Source: Ananas comosus (taxonomy: Eukaryota > Streptophyta > Magnoliopsida > Poales > Bromeliaceae). Taken from it: a DNA stretch of 64,000 nt. Both the position numbers and the translations under genes were made by a program. The stretch spans positions 10,622,463 through 10,686,462 of the forward strand of contig NC_033625.1 of the NCBI RefSeq assembly GCF_001540865.1, in the 5' to 3' direction. The notes beneath the pieces were generated by a model. That model was not told where the DNA came from. It was given only the letters and a program-made list of their open reading frames with translations, and did no database searches. Below are positions 22,613-33,865 of this stretch, one piece after another (the stretch's first letter is position 1; each line of letters starts with the position of its first letter).

Positions 22613-25101
22613 TGTCACGCCCCGGGTCTTAGCGGAAGCCAGCCTGGCACGTGCCCAGACCCGCCATACGTCTAAAACATATAAGGCGTCTAAAAACAGC
22701 GATAATAAAAGCAATAATAATAGACATCTAAGAGTATCAGAGCATGATTAAAGTCTAAATTCTACATCAAGATAAGAAGAGTAAAGCTGAAATCCACTAA
22801 TAAAAGCATAAAGTAAGTACAATAGGAATCCCATAACAAGTGCTAAATGAAGTACAAGGTGGTCTCTCTATACATGGTACAAAACCTCTCCCTCTCGAAC
22901 ACAAGAAGAAGGAGTAACCACCTAGCGCAAAAGAACTCTCCGCGAGCTAGCTACGCGACACCCTTGCCGCGATCCCGTGCCTACGCCGGTGCCGAAGGCT
23001 CTGAAAAGGAAACATAGAAACAGGGGCGTGAGAACTATTAATTAATAGTTCCCAGTGGGCAATTACTGGCTTCAGTGAAATGCACCACTAGGCCCAAAAC
23101 TACAAAAGAGGGTCAGTGCAAATGAATAACCAAAAGCGATAAATGCAACGGATAAGTAAAAATGAATGCCATATAACCATGATGTCTCTACTTAGCTTTA
23201 TTTGCATAAGTAAGAAAACTACTACTATGAGTATATGCACATGAATACCCAACATGTAAGCGCATGAATATGCAACTAACCCAAGGTCCACAGTGTAAAA
23301 GTAAATATGTCATTGTTTACTATTCAAGTCAATGTTCACTTTAACAGTTCAAAGTTCAGCTCTGATAAGACCCACCCGAAGGCTGTCTGGCATAAAACCC
23401 ACCCGAAGGCTGTCTGGCTTTGCCCCGCCTAATGGCCCCGTGGTAGTCAACATCCCCACCCTAGGAATGAGCCTTTCCCACGGCAATCCACTTCAGCGCC
23501 CAATCCCGCACGGCGAACGTATCGCAATGGCCAACTCCGGAGTGCCGGCTTGTAGGGAGCGACCCTCACAAGCATGTGCGAATGAGCACAATGGCAAGCA
23601 TGCTATCAGTATGTCTCAAGTATCAAGTCCTCATGTCTACAACATGGAATATGTCACAACTCTGTCATAGGCCTATCTCTATGTCATCATGTCTAAAACA
23701 TGGAAGTAATAGATGTCCAATGGCCTATCTCTAAGTCTCAATACAATAGTCTCATATGTGCTAGTCTAAGTGCCCCTTTATGACACTTTTATTTACTAAG
23801 TCCAAGCTTAACCCAAATGTTCATAAATGTATAATTGAACCATTTTAAACACATGAAACATGTTTCCATACGACTAGCACGAGCTCTACCCAAATGCATG
23901 CAACAATACCCAAATGCTCTACTATATAGAGTGAAAATTTTCTTATACATAACACATGCATTTTAGAGGTTCTAAAATTTACATAAATTCCATTTAGCAT
24001 AGATTTGCATTTAGAAATAGTATACGAAAGGTTTAGAAAGCTTAGGGGCCATTTCGCCCCGTTTTCATGAAGCCAAATCCACCGATGACAACGAAACTCT
24101 TCGTTTGCTCCAACGAGGGTGTCCACTAGCCTCCTAGTATCCTAAAGGTATGAAAACAAGTGTCAAACAAACCTTACGAACAATCGTAAGGTGGATCATT
24201 AAGCTATACTAGTTAGGTTGGAGAAAACTCACCGAACGCGAAGGAATCTCTTACGATCTCCGAAAGGGAGCTAGAATCCTTCAAATCAACCTAAACAAAG
24301 GTTCTAAACCAATCAATTTGGTTCTAGAAGCTACAAATCAAAAATCCCCAAATCTAACCCTAAAATCCAAAATCTAGGGTTTGATCTAATAGAAACCATC
24401 AAAACATGTATAAAACGGGAAATACATGTTACTAACCTCTCAAGAAGCTCCAAAACAAGCTCAAGGTCCTCAAAGGTGGAAGTTTGATCCTCAATCAAGC
24501 TTCAAACCAACTCTCCAAGCTTCTCCAATGGTGGAAAACCCACAAAAAGCAAGAAGGAAAAGAGGAAAGAGATCAAAACCACTAAAAACCCACCAAAAAA
24601 GGAGAAAAAATCAAAGGGGGAGAGTCTCACCTTGATCTCCTCTGGTTAGGGCTCAAAAACCGCAGCTAAGGGGGCTGGGGTGATATATAAAGGTGTTGTA
24701 ACAATTGCAAAAACACCCCTTCGCGAAACAGCCCAAACTGCACTGCGTACCGGTACACGGGTTTGTGTACCGGTACACAACCCACGAAATGGCCAAACCC
24801 GAGCCTCGTATTTGCCTCAAAATCGTCTGTGTACCGGTACACGGGCTCGCGTACCGGTACAGCAAGCATGGCGTACCGGTATAGCAAGCACGGCGTACCG
24901 GTACACAGCCCTCTGAGGGCAACCCGAGTGCTAACCAAAAATCCGATCTTTAGGGATTTTGGTACCAGCTCAAGACCATAATTCTCGGGATGCGAGCCAT
25001 AGGTCGGAACACTGTCTACGACCTTCCAGAAAATCTGAAAAAGCTCGACACACGAATCAAACACTCGAATCTCGTAATTTGCAAAGGTCGAGTGTGTTAC
25101 A
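22613..25101 (-). repeat. X 3' LTR (family A)
   Basis: 2489 bp, reading TGTAACACACTCGACC to GGGGCGTGACA on the minus strand, preceded by a polypurine tract (AGGAGGGG). It contains six GTACCGGTAC palindromes (24747-24905), a TATA-like TTTATATATC near 24688, a possible intron (donor at 24232, acceptor at 23001), the GGGAACTA/TAGTTCTC hairpin (23030-23053) and the U5 hairpin near 22663-22690. Confidence 0.92.
24747..24905. promoter_or_regulatory. array of six GTACCGGTAC palindromes
   Basis: GTACCGGTAC (one copy ends in T) occurs near 24747, 24768, 24832, 24850, 24874 and 24895. These lie 60-215 bases upstream of the TATA-like box on the minus strand. The 5' LTR of X has the same array at 29008-29166 and the solo LTR at 30075 has three copies (30297-30350). 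Confidence 0.8.
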
Positions 25102-25154
25102 TTCACCCCTCCTGAAAGGAAGTTTCGTCCGTGAAACTCGAAATGCGACGTACC

Positions 25155-28100
25155 TCAAGACTCCACCTGAAAAAGGCGAGGGTAGCGCTCCTGCAAGGCG
25201 CTCTCCAGCTCCCACATAGCCTCTCGCTTCCCGTGGTTGCTCCAAAGAACCTTCACATACGGAATGTCCCGATTCCGCAACTTCTTCACTTCGCGAGCTA
25301 GAATCTTCACAGGTTGCTTCTCGAAGCTCAAATCCTCCTGCAGCTCCACTGGTATAGCATCCAAGACGTGAGCTGGATCGTAAATGTACCTCCGGAGGAC
25401 CGATACATGAAAGACATCGTGTACCCCCGATAGGTTCGGTGGTAGAGCAAGTCTATACGCTACCGGGCCTACACGCTCCAAAATCTCATACGGTCCAATG
25501 AAACGGGGGCTCAACTTTTCCCGAATCCCAAATCTCTTTATTCCTCTAGTCGGCGAGACCTTTAAGAAGACATGGTCTCCAACTTGGAACTCTAAGTCCC
25601 GCCGCCGTCGATCAGCGTAGCTCCTCTGTCTACTCTGCGCCGTCAAAAGTCGCTCCCGAGCAATTCGAACCTTATCCTCAGCTTCCTGGAGCACATCAGG
25701 GCCTAGAGCCAAACTCTCGCCAACTTCACTCCAATGAAGTGGCGATCTACACTTCCGTCCATAAAGTGCTTCGAAGGGCGCCATCTTGATGCTTGCTTGA
25801 TAACTGTTGTTATAAGCAAACTCCGCCATAGGTAGATGCTGCGACCATCCTCCCTGAAAGTCTATTACACATGCCCGGAGCATATCCTCTAAGGTCTGAA
25901 TAGTGCGCTTCGACTGTCCATCACTCTGCGGGTGGAAAGCAGTGCTGAAGTCCAATCGAGTGCCAAGGGCGTCCTGCAGACTCCTCCAAAAGTGAGACAC
26001 AAACCGGGTGTCTCGATCAGATACAATCGAAATAGGCACTCCGTGAAGCCGCACAATCTCATCAAGGTACACTTGTGCGAGCTTTTCCCCGGTCCAAGTA
26101 GTATGAATAGGCACGAAGTGCGCTGACTTCGTCAATCTATCCACGATCACCCAAATAGCATCGTGCCCTGCTTGAGAGCGAGGCAATCCTGTCACGAAGT
26201 CCATGGTGATCTTTTCCCACTTCCACACAGGTATAGGTAAACTCTGAAGCTTCCCTGTGGGAACTCGGTGTTCCGCTTTCACTTGTTGGCAAGTTAGACA
26301 TCTAGCAACGAACTCGCCAACATCCTTTTTCATCCCGGGCCACCAGTAAAGTAGTTTCAAGTCCTTGTACATCTTGGTGCCACCCGGATGTATAGCATAG
26401 GGCGCCCGGTGCGCTTCTTGAAGAATGTCTTCTTTAATTCCCAAATCTGCCGGAACGCAAAGTCATCCCGGAAAGTGCATCAACCCTCGGTCGTCCACAA
26501 GGAAATCGCCGGAGCAACCATCAATCATTTTTCCTCTAATCTTTTGCAATCCCTCATCGGTGGCTTACTTTTCTTTGATTCTATCCAGCAATGTAGGTTG
26601 CACCACTACAGTCATCAGTCTCAAAGGGGTATCAGGAGCCACCACCTCCAACTCCAACCGCCTCATCTGCTCGAACAACGGCAGTTGAGTCGCGATATGC
26701 ATCGCTAAGTTTTTCATCGATTTCCTACTTAGCGCATCCGCCACCACGTTAGCCTTGCCCGGGTGGTAGAGAATAGTAAGATCGTAATCCTTGAGTAGCT
26801 CCAACCATCTGCGCTGTCTCAAGTTTAACTCCTTCTGAGTGAATAAGTACTTTAAGCTCTTGTGATCCGTATATACTTCGCATCGCTCGCCGTAAAGATA
26901 GTGACGCCATAGCTTCAAAGCAAAGACTACAGCCGCCAACTCCAAGTCATGAGTAGGATAGTTCCTTTCATATTCCTTCAATTGGCGAGAAGCATACGCG
27001 ATCACCTTGCCATCCTGCATCAACACGCAACCCAAACCATTAAGTGAAGCATCACTATAAACCACATACCCTGCTCCAGCTACTGGTAGGGTCAAGATCG
27101 GGGCGGTCGTCAATCTTTGCTTCAACTCTCGGAAGCTTCGCTCTCACGCATCATTCCAAATGAACTTAACACCTTTATGCGTGAGCCTCGTGAGGGGAGT
27201 AGATAACCTTGCAAATCCCTCAACGAACCGTCTATAGTAGCCGGCCAAGCCAAGAAAGCTCCGTATCTCCGTGACCCTCGTCGACCTCGGCCAATCCTTG
27301 ATTGCTTTAATCTTCTTAGGATCCACGGCTATACCCGATCCAGAAATCAAGTGTCCAAGGAAGGCTACCTCTCGAAGCCAAAATTCACATTTCTTCAACT
27401 TGGCATAGAGCTCCTTTTTCCGAAGTACTTGGAGTACAATCCTCAAATGCTCATCGTGATCTGTATCACTCCGGGAATAAACCAAGATGTCGTCGATGAA
27501 CACCACGATGAACCTATCGAGATAAGGCTTAAAGACACGATTCATCAGATCCATAAAAGCTGCCGAGGCATTAGTAAGCCCAAACGGCATAACTGTGAAC
27601 TCATAGTGTCCATACCGTGTCCTGAAAGCCGTCTTTGAAACGTCCTCGGGCTTAATCTTTAACTGGTGGTATCCCGACTGTAAGTCTATCTTGGAATACA
27701 CACACGATCCCTGAAGCTGATCAAATAAATCGTCAATCCTCGGCAACAGATACTTATTCTTAATCGTGACTTTGTTGAGCTCACGATAATCCACACATAG
27801 GCGAAGCGATCCGTCTTTTTTCTTGACGAACAAAACTGGAGCTCCCCAAGGCGAGACGCTCGGCCGAATGAAGCCTCTGTCCAGAAGATCCTGTAGCTGT
27901 GCCCTCAGCTCCTTCAACTCCGCTGGTGCCATCCTATAGAGTGCCTTTGAGATTGGGGTAGTCCCAGGGACGAGATCTACCACAAACTCAATCTCCCTAT
28001 CAGGAGGCATACCCGGTAGCTCAGCTGGAAATACATCCTGAAATTCCCGCACCACCGGGATATCCTCAATCATAGGGGCATTATCATCGCCCCTCAACAC

Positions 28101-28556
28101 AACACTAGCCAAAAAGGCCACACAGCCTCTGCTGATCAGCTGCCTAGCTCGAGACGAGCTGATCGTCATTGCAAAGAGCGAACTCTGGCATCCTCTGAAA
28201 ATCACCTCAACTTGCCCCGGTTCTCTAAAAGTAACCGTGCGATTCTTACAGTCAATTGTGGCGTAATACTTAGTCAGCCAATCAATACACAAGACCATGT
28301 CGAACTCCCCCAACTTGCGCAAGACTAGCAAGTCCACGGGCATAATCCAATCCCCTATCCGCACAGGGCAGCCGGGGCAAAACTCTCGAATATCAAGGGT
28401 GTGGTCGGGTACTACAACCTGTCCTGGATGCAACAAAGAAACTAGCTGGATGCCATGCAACTCGGCGAATAGCGGATCTATGAATGAATGTGATGCACCG
28501 GTATCAAATAATGCACGAACACTAATGCCATCAAGTAAAATGATACCTGCAACCAC
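25155..28556 (-). pseudogene. X pol: protease, RT, RNase H, integrase, chromodomain
   Basis: From 28556 leftward: aspartic protease (ALFDTGASH), RT with [29 protein letters not shown] and FIDDILVYS (27144-28556), RNase H with [17 protein letters not shown] (26565-27125), an HHCC zinc region, the integrase core with DFVTGLPRS and SDRDTRFVSHFW, and a chromodomain-like tail (VKKLRNRDIPYVKVLWSNHG, MWELE) ending at the stop before 25155. That tail plus long LTRs places it in Tekay/Del. Damage: TGA at about 27144, TAA at 26565, a one-base insertion just before the integrase, and the third integrase acidic residue (the E in the usual DGQSERT) is Lys here. The protease flank reads CIDWL instead of GMDWL. 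Confidence 0.92.
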
Positions 28557-28566
28557 ATCCCCGGCT

Positions 28567-28567
28567 N
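28567..28567. other. single N, assembly join inside element X
   Basis: Left of the N is the start of the protease region. Right of it is LTR sequence equal to 24310 onward in the 3' LTR. About 1.7 kb of LTR plus the leader and gag are therefore missing at this point. Confidence 0.9.
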
Positions 28568-29362
28568 ACCAATCAATTTGGTTCTAGAAGCTACAAATCA
28601 AAAATCCCCAAATCTAACCCTAAAATCCAAAATCTAGGGTTTGATCTAATAGAAACCATCAAAACATGTATAAAACGAAAAATACATGTTACTAACCTCT
28701 CAAGAAGCTCCAAAACAAGCTCAAGGTCCTCAAGGGTGGAAGTTTGATCCTCAATCAAGCTCCAAACCAACTCTCCAAGCTTCTCCAATGGTGGAAAACC
28801 CACAAAAAGCAAGAAGGAGAAGAGGAAAGAGATCAAAACCACTAAAAACCCACTAAAAAAGGAGAAAAAATCAAAGGGGGAGAGTCTCACCTTGATCTCC
28901 TCTGGTTAGGGCTCAAAAACCGCAACTAAGGGGGCTGGGGTGATATATAACGGTGTTATAACAATTGCAAAAACACCCCTCCATGAAAACAGCCCAAACT
29001 GCACTGCGTACCGGTACACGTGTTTGTGTACCGGTACACAACCCACGAAATGGCCAAACCCGAGCCTCGGATTTGCCTCAAAATCGTCTGTGTACCGGTA
29101 CACGGGCTCGCGTACCGGTACAGCAAGCATGGCGTACCGGTACAGCAAGCACGACGTACCGGTACACAGCCCTCTGAGGGCAACCCGAGAGCTAACCAAA
29201 AATCCGATCTTTAGGAATTTTGGTACCAGCTCAAGACCACAATTCTCGGGATGCGAGCCATAGGTCGGAACACTGTCTACGACCTTCCAGAAAATCTGAA
29301 AAAGCTCAACACACGAATCAAACACTCGAACCTCGCAATTTCCAAAGGTCCAGTGTGTTACA
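28568..29362 (-). repeat. X 5' LTR remnant (family A)
   Basis: The outer 795 bp of the 5' LTR, matching 24310-25101 with about 3% differences, ends TGTTACA (plus strand) before the ATGAA duplication. It includes the GTACCGGTAC array and the TATA-like box, but the inner part is lost in the join. Confidence 0.92.
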
Positions 29363-29803
29363 ATGAAACTTCATAAATGTCGTGAGAGCCGCAAGCCCAC
29401 GCTCCTGCTCAGCCTCCTCAACCGCCGCATTGAGAACCAAAGAACCCGAAGCCGTCGGAGGAACACACGCCGGCAGGGGACATGCCGCCACCGAAGCCGC
29501 AGCAATGCCCACACCCTCAGCCGCATTAGGAGCGCAAGCCGAACGCGCGGGAGGATCACAGCCATCGGGTTCCGCCACGGCCGCCGCAGCCACTTGCCGC
29601 TCCATTAACTCCTGGAGCCGCTCGAATCGATCCTCTTGGCGCTGGACCGTACCAAGTAGTGCAGTCACTTGCGCCCGCAGCTCCTGCACTTCATCAGATC
29701 TAGAATGCTCGGGCACCTCAGACGGTGATGCCGGAGTGGATCTCGTCGTGAGGCGTCTCATCGGTGCCTTTAGCTCCTGAAACACAACTATTAGGTTAAT
29801 CAC
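29363..29803 (-). pseudogene. Y gag, N-terminal part
   Basis: The frame starts at a Met near 29760 (MRRLTTRSTPASPSEVPEH), with an upstream Met at 29803. It has a coiled-coil-like stretch (VQELRAQVTALLGTVQRQED) and an Ala-rich region, and runs into the X insertion point. With one copy of the ATGAA duplication removed, the frame continues without shift into 22607, which proves that X split this gene. Start choice between the two Met codons is uncertain. Confidence 0.85.
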
Positions 29804-30074
29804 CTTAACCCACGAACTCTATGCAATTTCAAGACCAAATGACCCATTACCAAATCAAGCGGAACCACACAAGCATACTCATTCTCAATCCTTAGCGTTA
29901 TGTTGTTTGCCGCCAACACAACTTCCTCGAATTGAGAACAAGTATTACTTGAATCCATCTCTATCAACCATTAGAGACATACTAACAATTATACCCAATT
30001 GACTTAACCTCCGCCACAACTCTTAGATCCGCGTCACTCACGCACCTATGTCCTTAGAGTTACCGTCCTAGGGT

Positions 30075-32917
30075 TGTAACACACTGGACCTTTGCAAATT
30101 GCGAGGTTCGAGTGTTTGGACTGTGTCCTGAGCTTTTCCAGATTTTCTGGTGGGTCGTTGACAGTGTTCCGACCTATGGTTCGAATCCCGAGAATTGTAG
30201 TATTTTATATAGCGCTAAGGTCACTAAAGAGTTGGACTTAGCCTACCCTCGGATTGCATTCTGCACGAGGTGTAACCGGTGACAGATCGATGGCTGTACC
30301 GGTACACATTTTGTACCGGTACACTTCTGATGGTTGTACCGGTACACTTTGGCAGTTTTCGAACAGTTCGAACTGCAGGGGTGTTTTTGCATTGTTATAA
30401 CTCTATAACATACCCCACGCCCCCTTTGGTGTTCCCTGAGCTTGGAGGCAGGGAGAGCAAGGTAAGGGAGCTCTCTTTTCTCCCTATTTGTTTTCCTTTG
30501 ATTTATGTTGGGTTTTTGAAGATTAAACTCTCCTTTTGCTCTCTTTTTGCATTTTGGTGGCTTTTCCTCCATGGGAGAAGTTTGGGCTTGGTGTTTGGAG
30601 CTTGTAGAAGGGTAGGAGCTCAACCCTAGCTGATTTCTAGGGTGGTTGGGAGCTTCTCTTGAGGTTAGTTACTTACTAATTTCCTTTTGATCATGATTTT
30701 TGTGTACAAACCCTAGAAATGGGTATTTAGGGTTTGTTTTGGGGATTTTTGATTAGAGGCTTTTGAAGCCCAATTGATCTTATTAGAACCTTTATCTAGG
30801 TTGGATTGGAAGGGATCTAGCTTCCATTTGGAGCTTGTGAGGGATTTTCACCACCATAGGTGAGTTTTGGCCCTTTCTTTGAGTTGGTTAATGTTTAACC
30901 TATTCGTTGTTCGTAATCCTTGTGTATCCCTTCGCTCATTACTTTTAGGGTATTTTGAGACTCGTGGACAACTCCGTTCGGCAAAACGAGGGACTACACG
31001 ACGGTTCGGTGGGTTTGGCCTAGCCACACAATGAGAAAATCTCATTGTTGATGGTTTAAGTGTTGTAAATTGAAAAGCATGCATATTTGTGTTAGATGCA
31101 TTATTTGTGAATTTTAGAATGCTTAAAATGCACATGTTATATACAATGCATATTTGACCTCTATATAGTAGAGAGTTTTCATGTTGGGCTAGGGGCCTAC
31201 GGTTAGCATTCTTACAATTGATTGAGATCATGTTGCATATGGTACATATGGCATATAGATTACACTCTTGGACTTAGAACGCATGATTGACGTGGTTGGA
31301 CATATCGACATTAAGTGACATAGGCTAGAGTGTATACAAATAGTAAGCTAATGTCATAAAGCGGCATTAGGCTTGGACTAGATATGAGTTTAGCAAGCTA
31401 ATGTCATAAAGCGGCATTAGACTTGATGGATATGCAAATTGCATGTGCATGCTATTATTATGAGAATTATGCCAAGTTAATAGTCGCATTGGAAAGAACT
31501 TACATGTAGCAATATGAGAACACGCTAGAGAGCATGTGTATTAATCTATTATTGATAGAACAAGCTAGCGTCATAAAGAGACATAGAATGTGAATTGAGC
31601 TTAGATTATAGCAATGTTTAAGTGTCATAAAGAGGCACTAAACATAGTGAATGTGGGAACTTCACCTTGAGTTTTGGACTTAGTAAAGCTAAGGTCATTG
31701 ACATTGAATTATCGAACGGTTAAACCTTCACTTGAGGCATAGACTAGACACTGGGGTTGCTAGTGTGCATTTCCATGTTAGAGACATGATGACTGTTGAG
31801 TTGCATTTCCATGTTGGAGACATGACGATTGGACTATTGAGGTTTTGACCATGCTTGCTTGCCATTTGTGCTCATACGCACATGCTTGTGAGGGTCGCTC
31901 CCCACAAGCCGGCACTCCGGAGTTAGCCTACGCGACTTATGTTCGCCCGTGCGGTATCGAGTAGCCTACGGGGCCTGGAGGGATAGACTCATTCCTAGAG
32001 TGGGAATGCTGGAGCTACCACTGGCACTTAGGCGGCACAAGCCGGACTACACCTGTGTAGATCCTGATTGAGATTGAACCAGAATATTAAGCAATAAGTT
32101 GACAATCACTACTAGATAGGTTATAGTAGTTGGATTTTCTTGATATGCTATGGCATAGTGTTGGACATTTGGGCTTACAGTATCGCTTATTACATTGTAG
32201 TATTCTTGGTTGCTATGGAAGTACATACTAGATATGTAGTGGGCTCTAGAATATATATCACACTTTATAGCATTACTTGTTGCATCATGATACATTGTTT
32301 AAGTTTTGGGCATATTGGATCATGTAGAGTAGATGTACTCCATGTTGACATTCTGGATACTTGTGGCATAGTAGAGTAGCATTTTAATTTCATGCTTCAA
32401 TTACTGTTGATATTTTCTATTATCATTATTTGCTCGTTTGGGGCCTAGTGGTGCGATTTGGTGCAGGTCAGTAATTGCCCACTGGGAACTATACTTTATA
32501 GTTCTCACGCCCCCTGTTTTATGTTTTCTTTCAGTGCCTTCCACTCCGGGAGAGGCTCGGGATCGCGGGAAAGGTTTCGCCTCGAGTTAGCTATCGAGGG
32601 TCTTGGCGTTAGGTGGTCCACCTTTCTTTTGTTTTCTTTTGGAGAGATTGTGAGAGTTTTGTACCTGATTATAGAGACCACCCTATGTTTGTATCTTGAG
32701 ACTTATGATGTATCAGTTTACTTTATGCTTAGTAGTATAATTTTCTTTTGATTCTACCTAATGTTAGAACCTAGCTATTTACTTGTTCTGATATCTCTAG
32801 TTGTAGATCTTTTCATGCCTTACTCTTCCGCTTTTGTGTAGACGCCTTATATGTGTAGACATATGGCGGGTCTGGGCGCGCACCGGGCGGGCCTGTGCCG
32901 GGTCCCGGGGCGTGACA
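30075..32917 (+). mobile_element. solo LTR, Ty3/gypsy family A
   Basis: 2843 bp, TGTAACACAC to GGGGCGTGACA, with the 5-bp duplication AGGGT at 30070-30074 and 32918-32922. It lies in the leader of element Y in the opposite orientation. Contents: three GTACCGGTAC palindromes (30297-30350), a TATA-like TCTATAACATACC near 30405, a GTGAGT donor at 30860, diverged copies of TGTCATAAAGNGGCA (31350-31645), the GGGAACTA/TAGTTCTC hairpin (32484-32506), a TTTCTTTCAG acceptor at 32534 and the U5 hairpin (32843-32868). Confidence 0.93.
31345..31645 (+). repeat. dispersed TGTCATAAAG-GGCA repeats in LTR-A
   Basis: Copies of CTAATGTCATAAAGCGGCATTA occur near 31350 and 31398, and weaker copies near 31567 and 31621. 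The LTR of Z has the same motif, and the hAT-like element at 34875 sits exactly inside one of its units. Confidence 0.7.
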
Positions 32918-32957
32918 AGGGTCGCCTAGGTCCATTCTAGACTTCTCTCTTTTACTT

Positions 32958-32969
32958 GCTCTGATACCA
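32958..32969 (-). other. primer-binding site of element Y
   Basis: The minus strand reads TGGTATCAGAGC, the sequence complementary to the 3' end of initiator methionine tRNA used by most plant gypsy elements. It lies seven bases inside the 5' LTR, which begins at 32977. Confidence 0.9.
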
Positions 32970-32976
32970 CTCTTTC

Positions 32977-33500
32977 TGTCACACCCTATGACCGCCAGTT
33001 TGGTCGGTTGCGTGCGCGTCGACAACGCCGAACGAGCAGAGTTTCTCCTGTCCGCCCAAGGCTCAACAAATATCAACATGTACATCTAGTTGCCCAGGTA
33101 AACATAAACAATATACATGATCATGCAAGTATGATACAAGCGAGAGCAAGAGAGAAACTAGCTATTCCATTAATATTCAACCATATTACATCCATTTGGT
33201 TTACAACATTTAACCACCAATACATACATATGGTTTACAATTTGATCTCATGACATATACATCCATAAGCAACTTCACCCAAAATACAACAACTCTCTCC
33301 AAAAGGGTCCATAAACTCTAATGCATAGGAGGTCGCTATCTAGGGCGCTATGCCCTTACCGCGGTCCTCGACCGGTCCGCTCGTGCTCGGCCTTGCAACA
33401 AAGTGGGATGAGAACTAATAATAGTTCCCAGTGGGTTCGGCTACTGACGCCGCCCATTTTCTCACTAAGTTTAAGTAGGCATAAGTAGAACAGGGTTAGC
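32977..33500 (-). repeat. Y 5' LTR (family B), cut by element Z
   Basis: Begins TGTCACACCC on the plus strand and matches the ends of the other family B LTRs, including the GAGAACTA/TAGTTCCC hairpin (33410-33429) and AGTGGGTTCGGC. It stops after 524 bases at the start of the Z LTR (TGTAGCACAC at 33501). The rest should lie right of Z, outside the window. Confidence 0.85.
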
Positions 33501-33654
33501 TGTAGCACACTGGACCTGTGCAAATTGCGAGGTTCGAGTGATTGGATGTGTTCCGAGTTTTTCCACACTTGGTGGAGGGTCGTAGAATGTTTTCCGATCT
33601 AAAAAGTTCGAAAATCTGAGTTCTGGATGAGTCCTGAGAGTTTTTACTCTCGGG

Positions 33655-33865
33655 GACCGGTCCCTCACTGGGAGAGACCGGTCCCCCCGGAACAGTATTG
33701 CGGCAGCCTTGAGGCAACCGGTCCCTGGAGGATGAGACCGGTCCCCGAGCGCGTCTGCGCGAGAAGAGACCGGTCCCATGTGGGGAGAGACCGGTTCCCG
33801 AACGTTGAATTTTCGGGGCAGGTCGAGAGACCGGTCCCAGGTCGGGGAGACCGGTCCCTCAGTCC
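33655..33865. promoter_or_regulatory. GACCGGTCCC palindrome array in Z LTR
   Basis: Roughly ten copies of GACCGGTCC within 210 bases, 150-365 bases from the LTR start and just upstream of a TATA-like stretch near 33925. This is the same position as the GTACCGGTAC array of X but with a different palindrome. Confidence 0.78.

Larger units (their letters stand above)
22613..29362 (-). mobile_element. element X: family A Tekay/Del-type gypsy with both LTRs
   Basis: Minus-strand element bounded by TGTCACGCCCC at 22613 and TGTTACA at 29362 (plus-strand view), with the 5-bp target duplication ATGAA at 22608-22612 and 29363-29367. 3' LTR 22613-25101; pol 25155-28556; join N at 28567; 5' LTR remnant 28568-29362. 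The join has lost about 1.7 kb of the 5' LTR, the leader and all of gag. Over the 790 bases present in both LTRs I count 24 substitutions and one indel (about 3%), mostly transitions. At the often used rate of 1.3e-8 per site per year that is a little over one million years. Confidence 0.92.
18364..33500 (-). mobile_element. element Y: family B Tekay/Del-type gypsy, 3'-truncated
   Basis: On the minus strand the order is 5' LTR-B (32977-33500, cut by Z), primer-binding site (32958-32969), leader, gag and pol, ending abruptly at 18364 inside the chromodomain-like C-terminus. The 3' LTR is missing. X (22613-29362) and a solo LTR-A (30075-32917) have inserted into it. Removing both, using their target duplications, leaves a continuous leader and gag frame. 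All coding parts carry stops or frameshifts, so Y is dead. It is the oldest layer of the right-hand nest. Confidence 0.85.

Noticed and set aside
24666..25106. Frames over the GTACCGGTAC array on both strands
   Set aside because: The palindromic repeats are open in several frames at once. They lie in LTR promoter DNA and have no domain.
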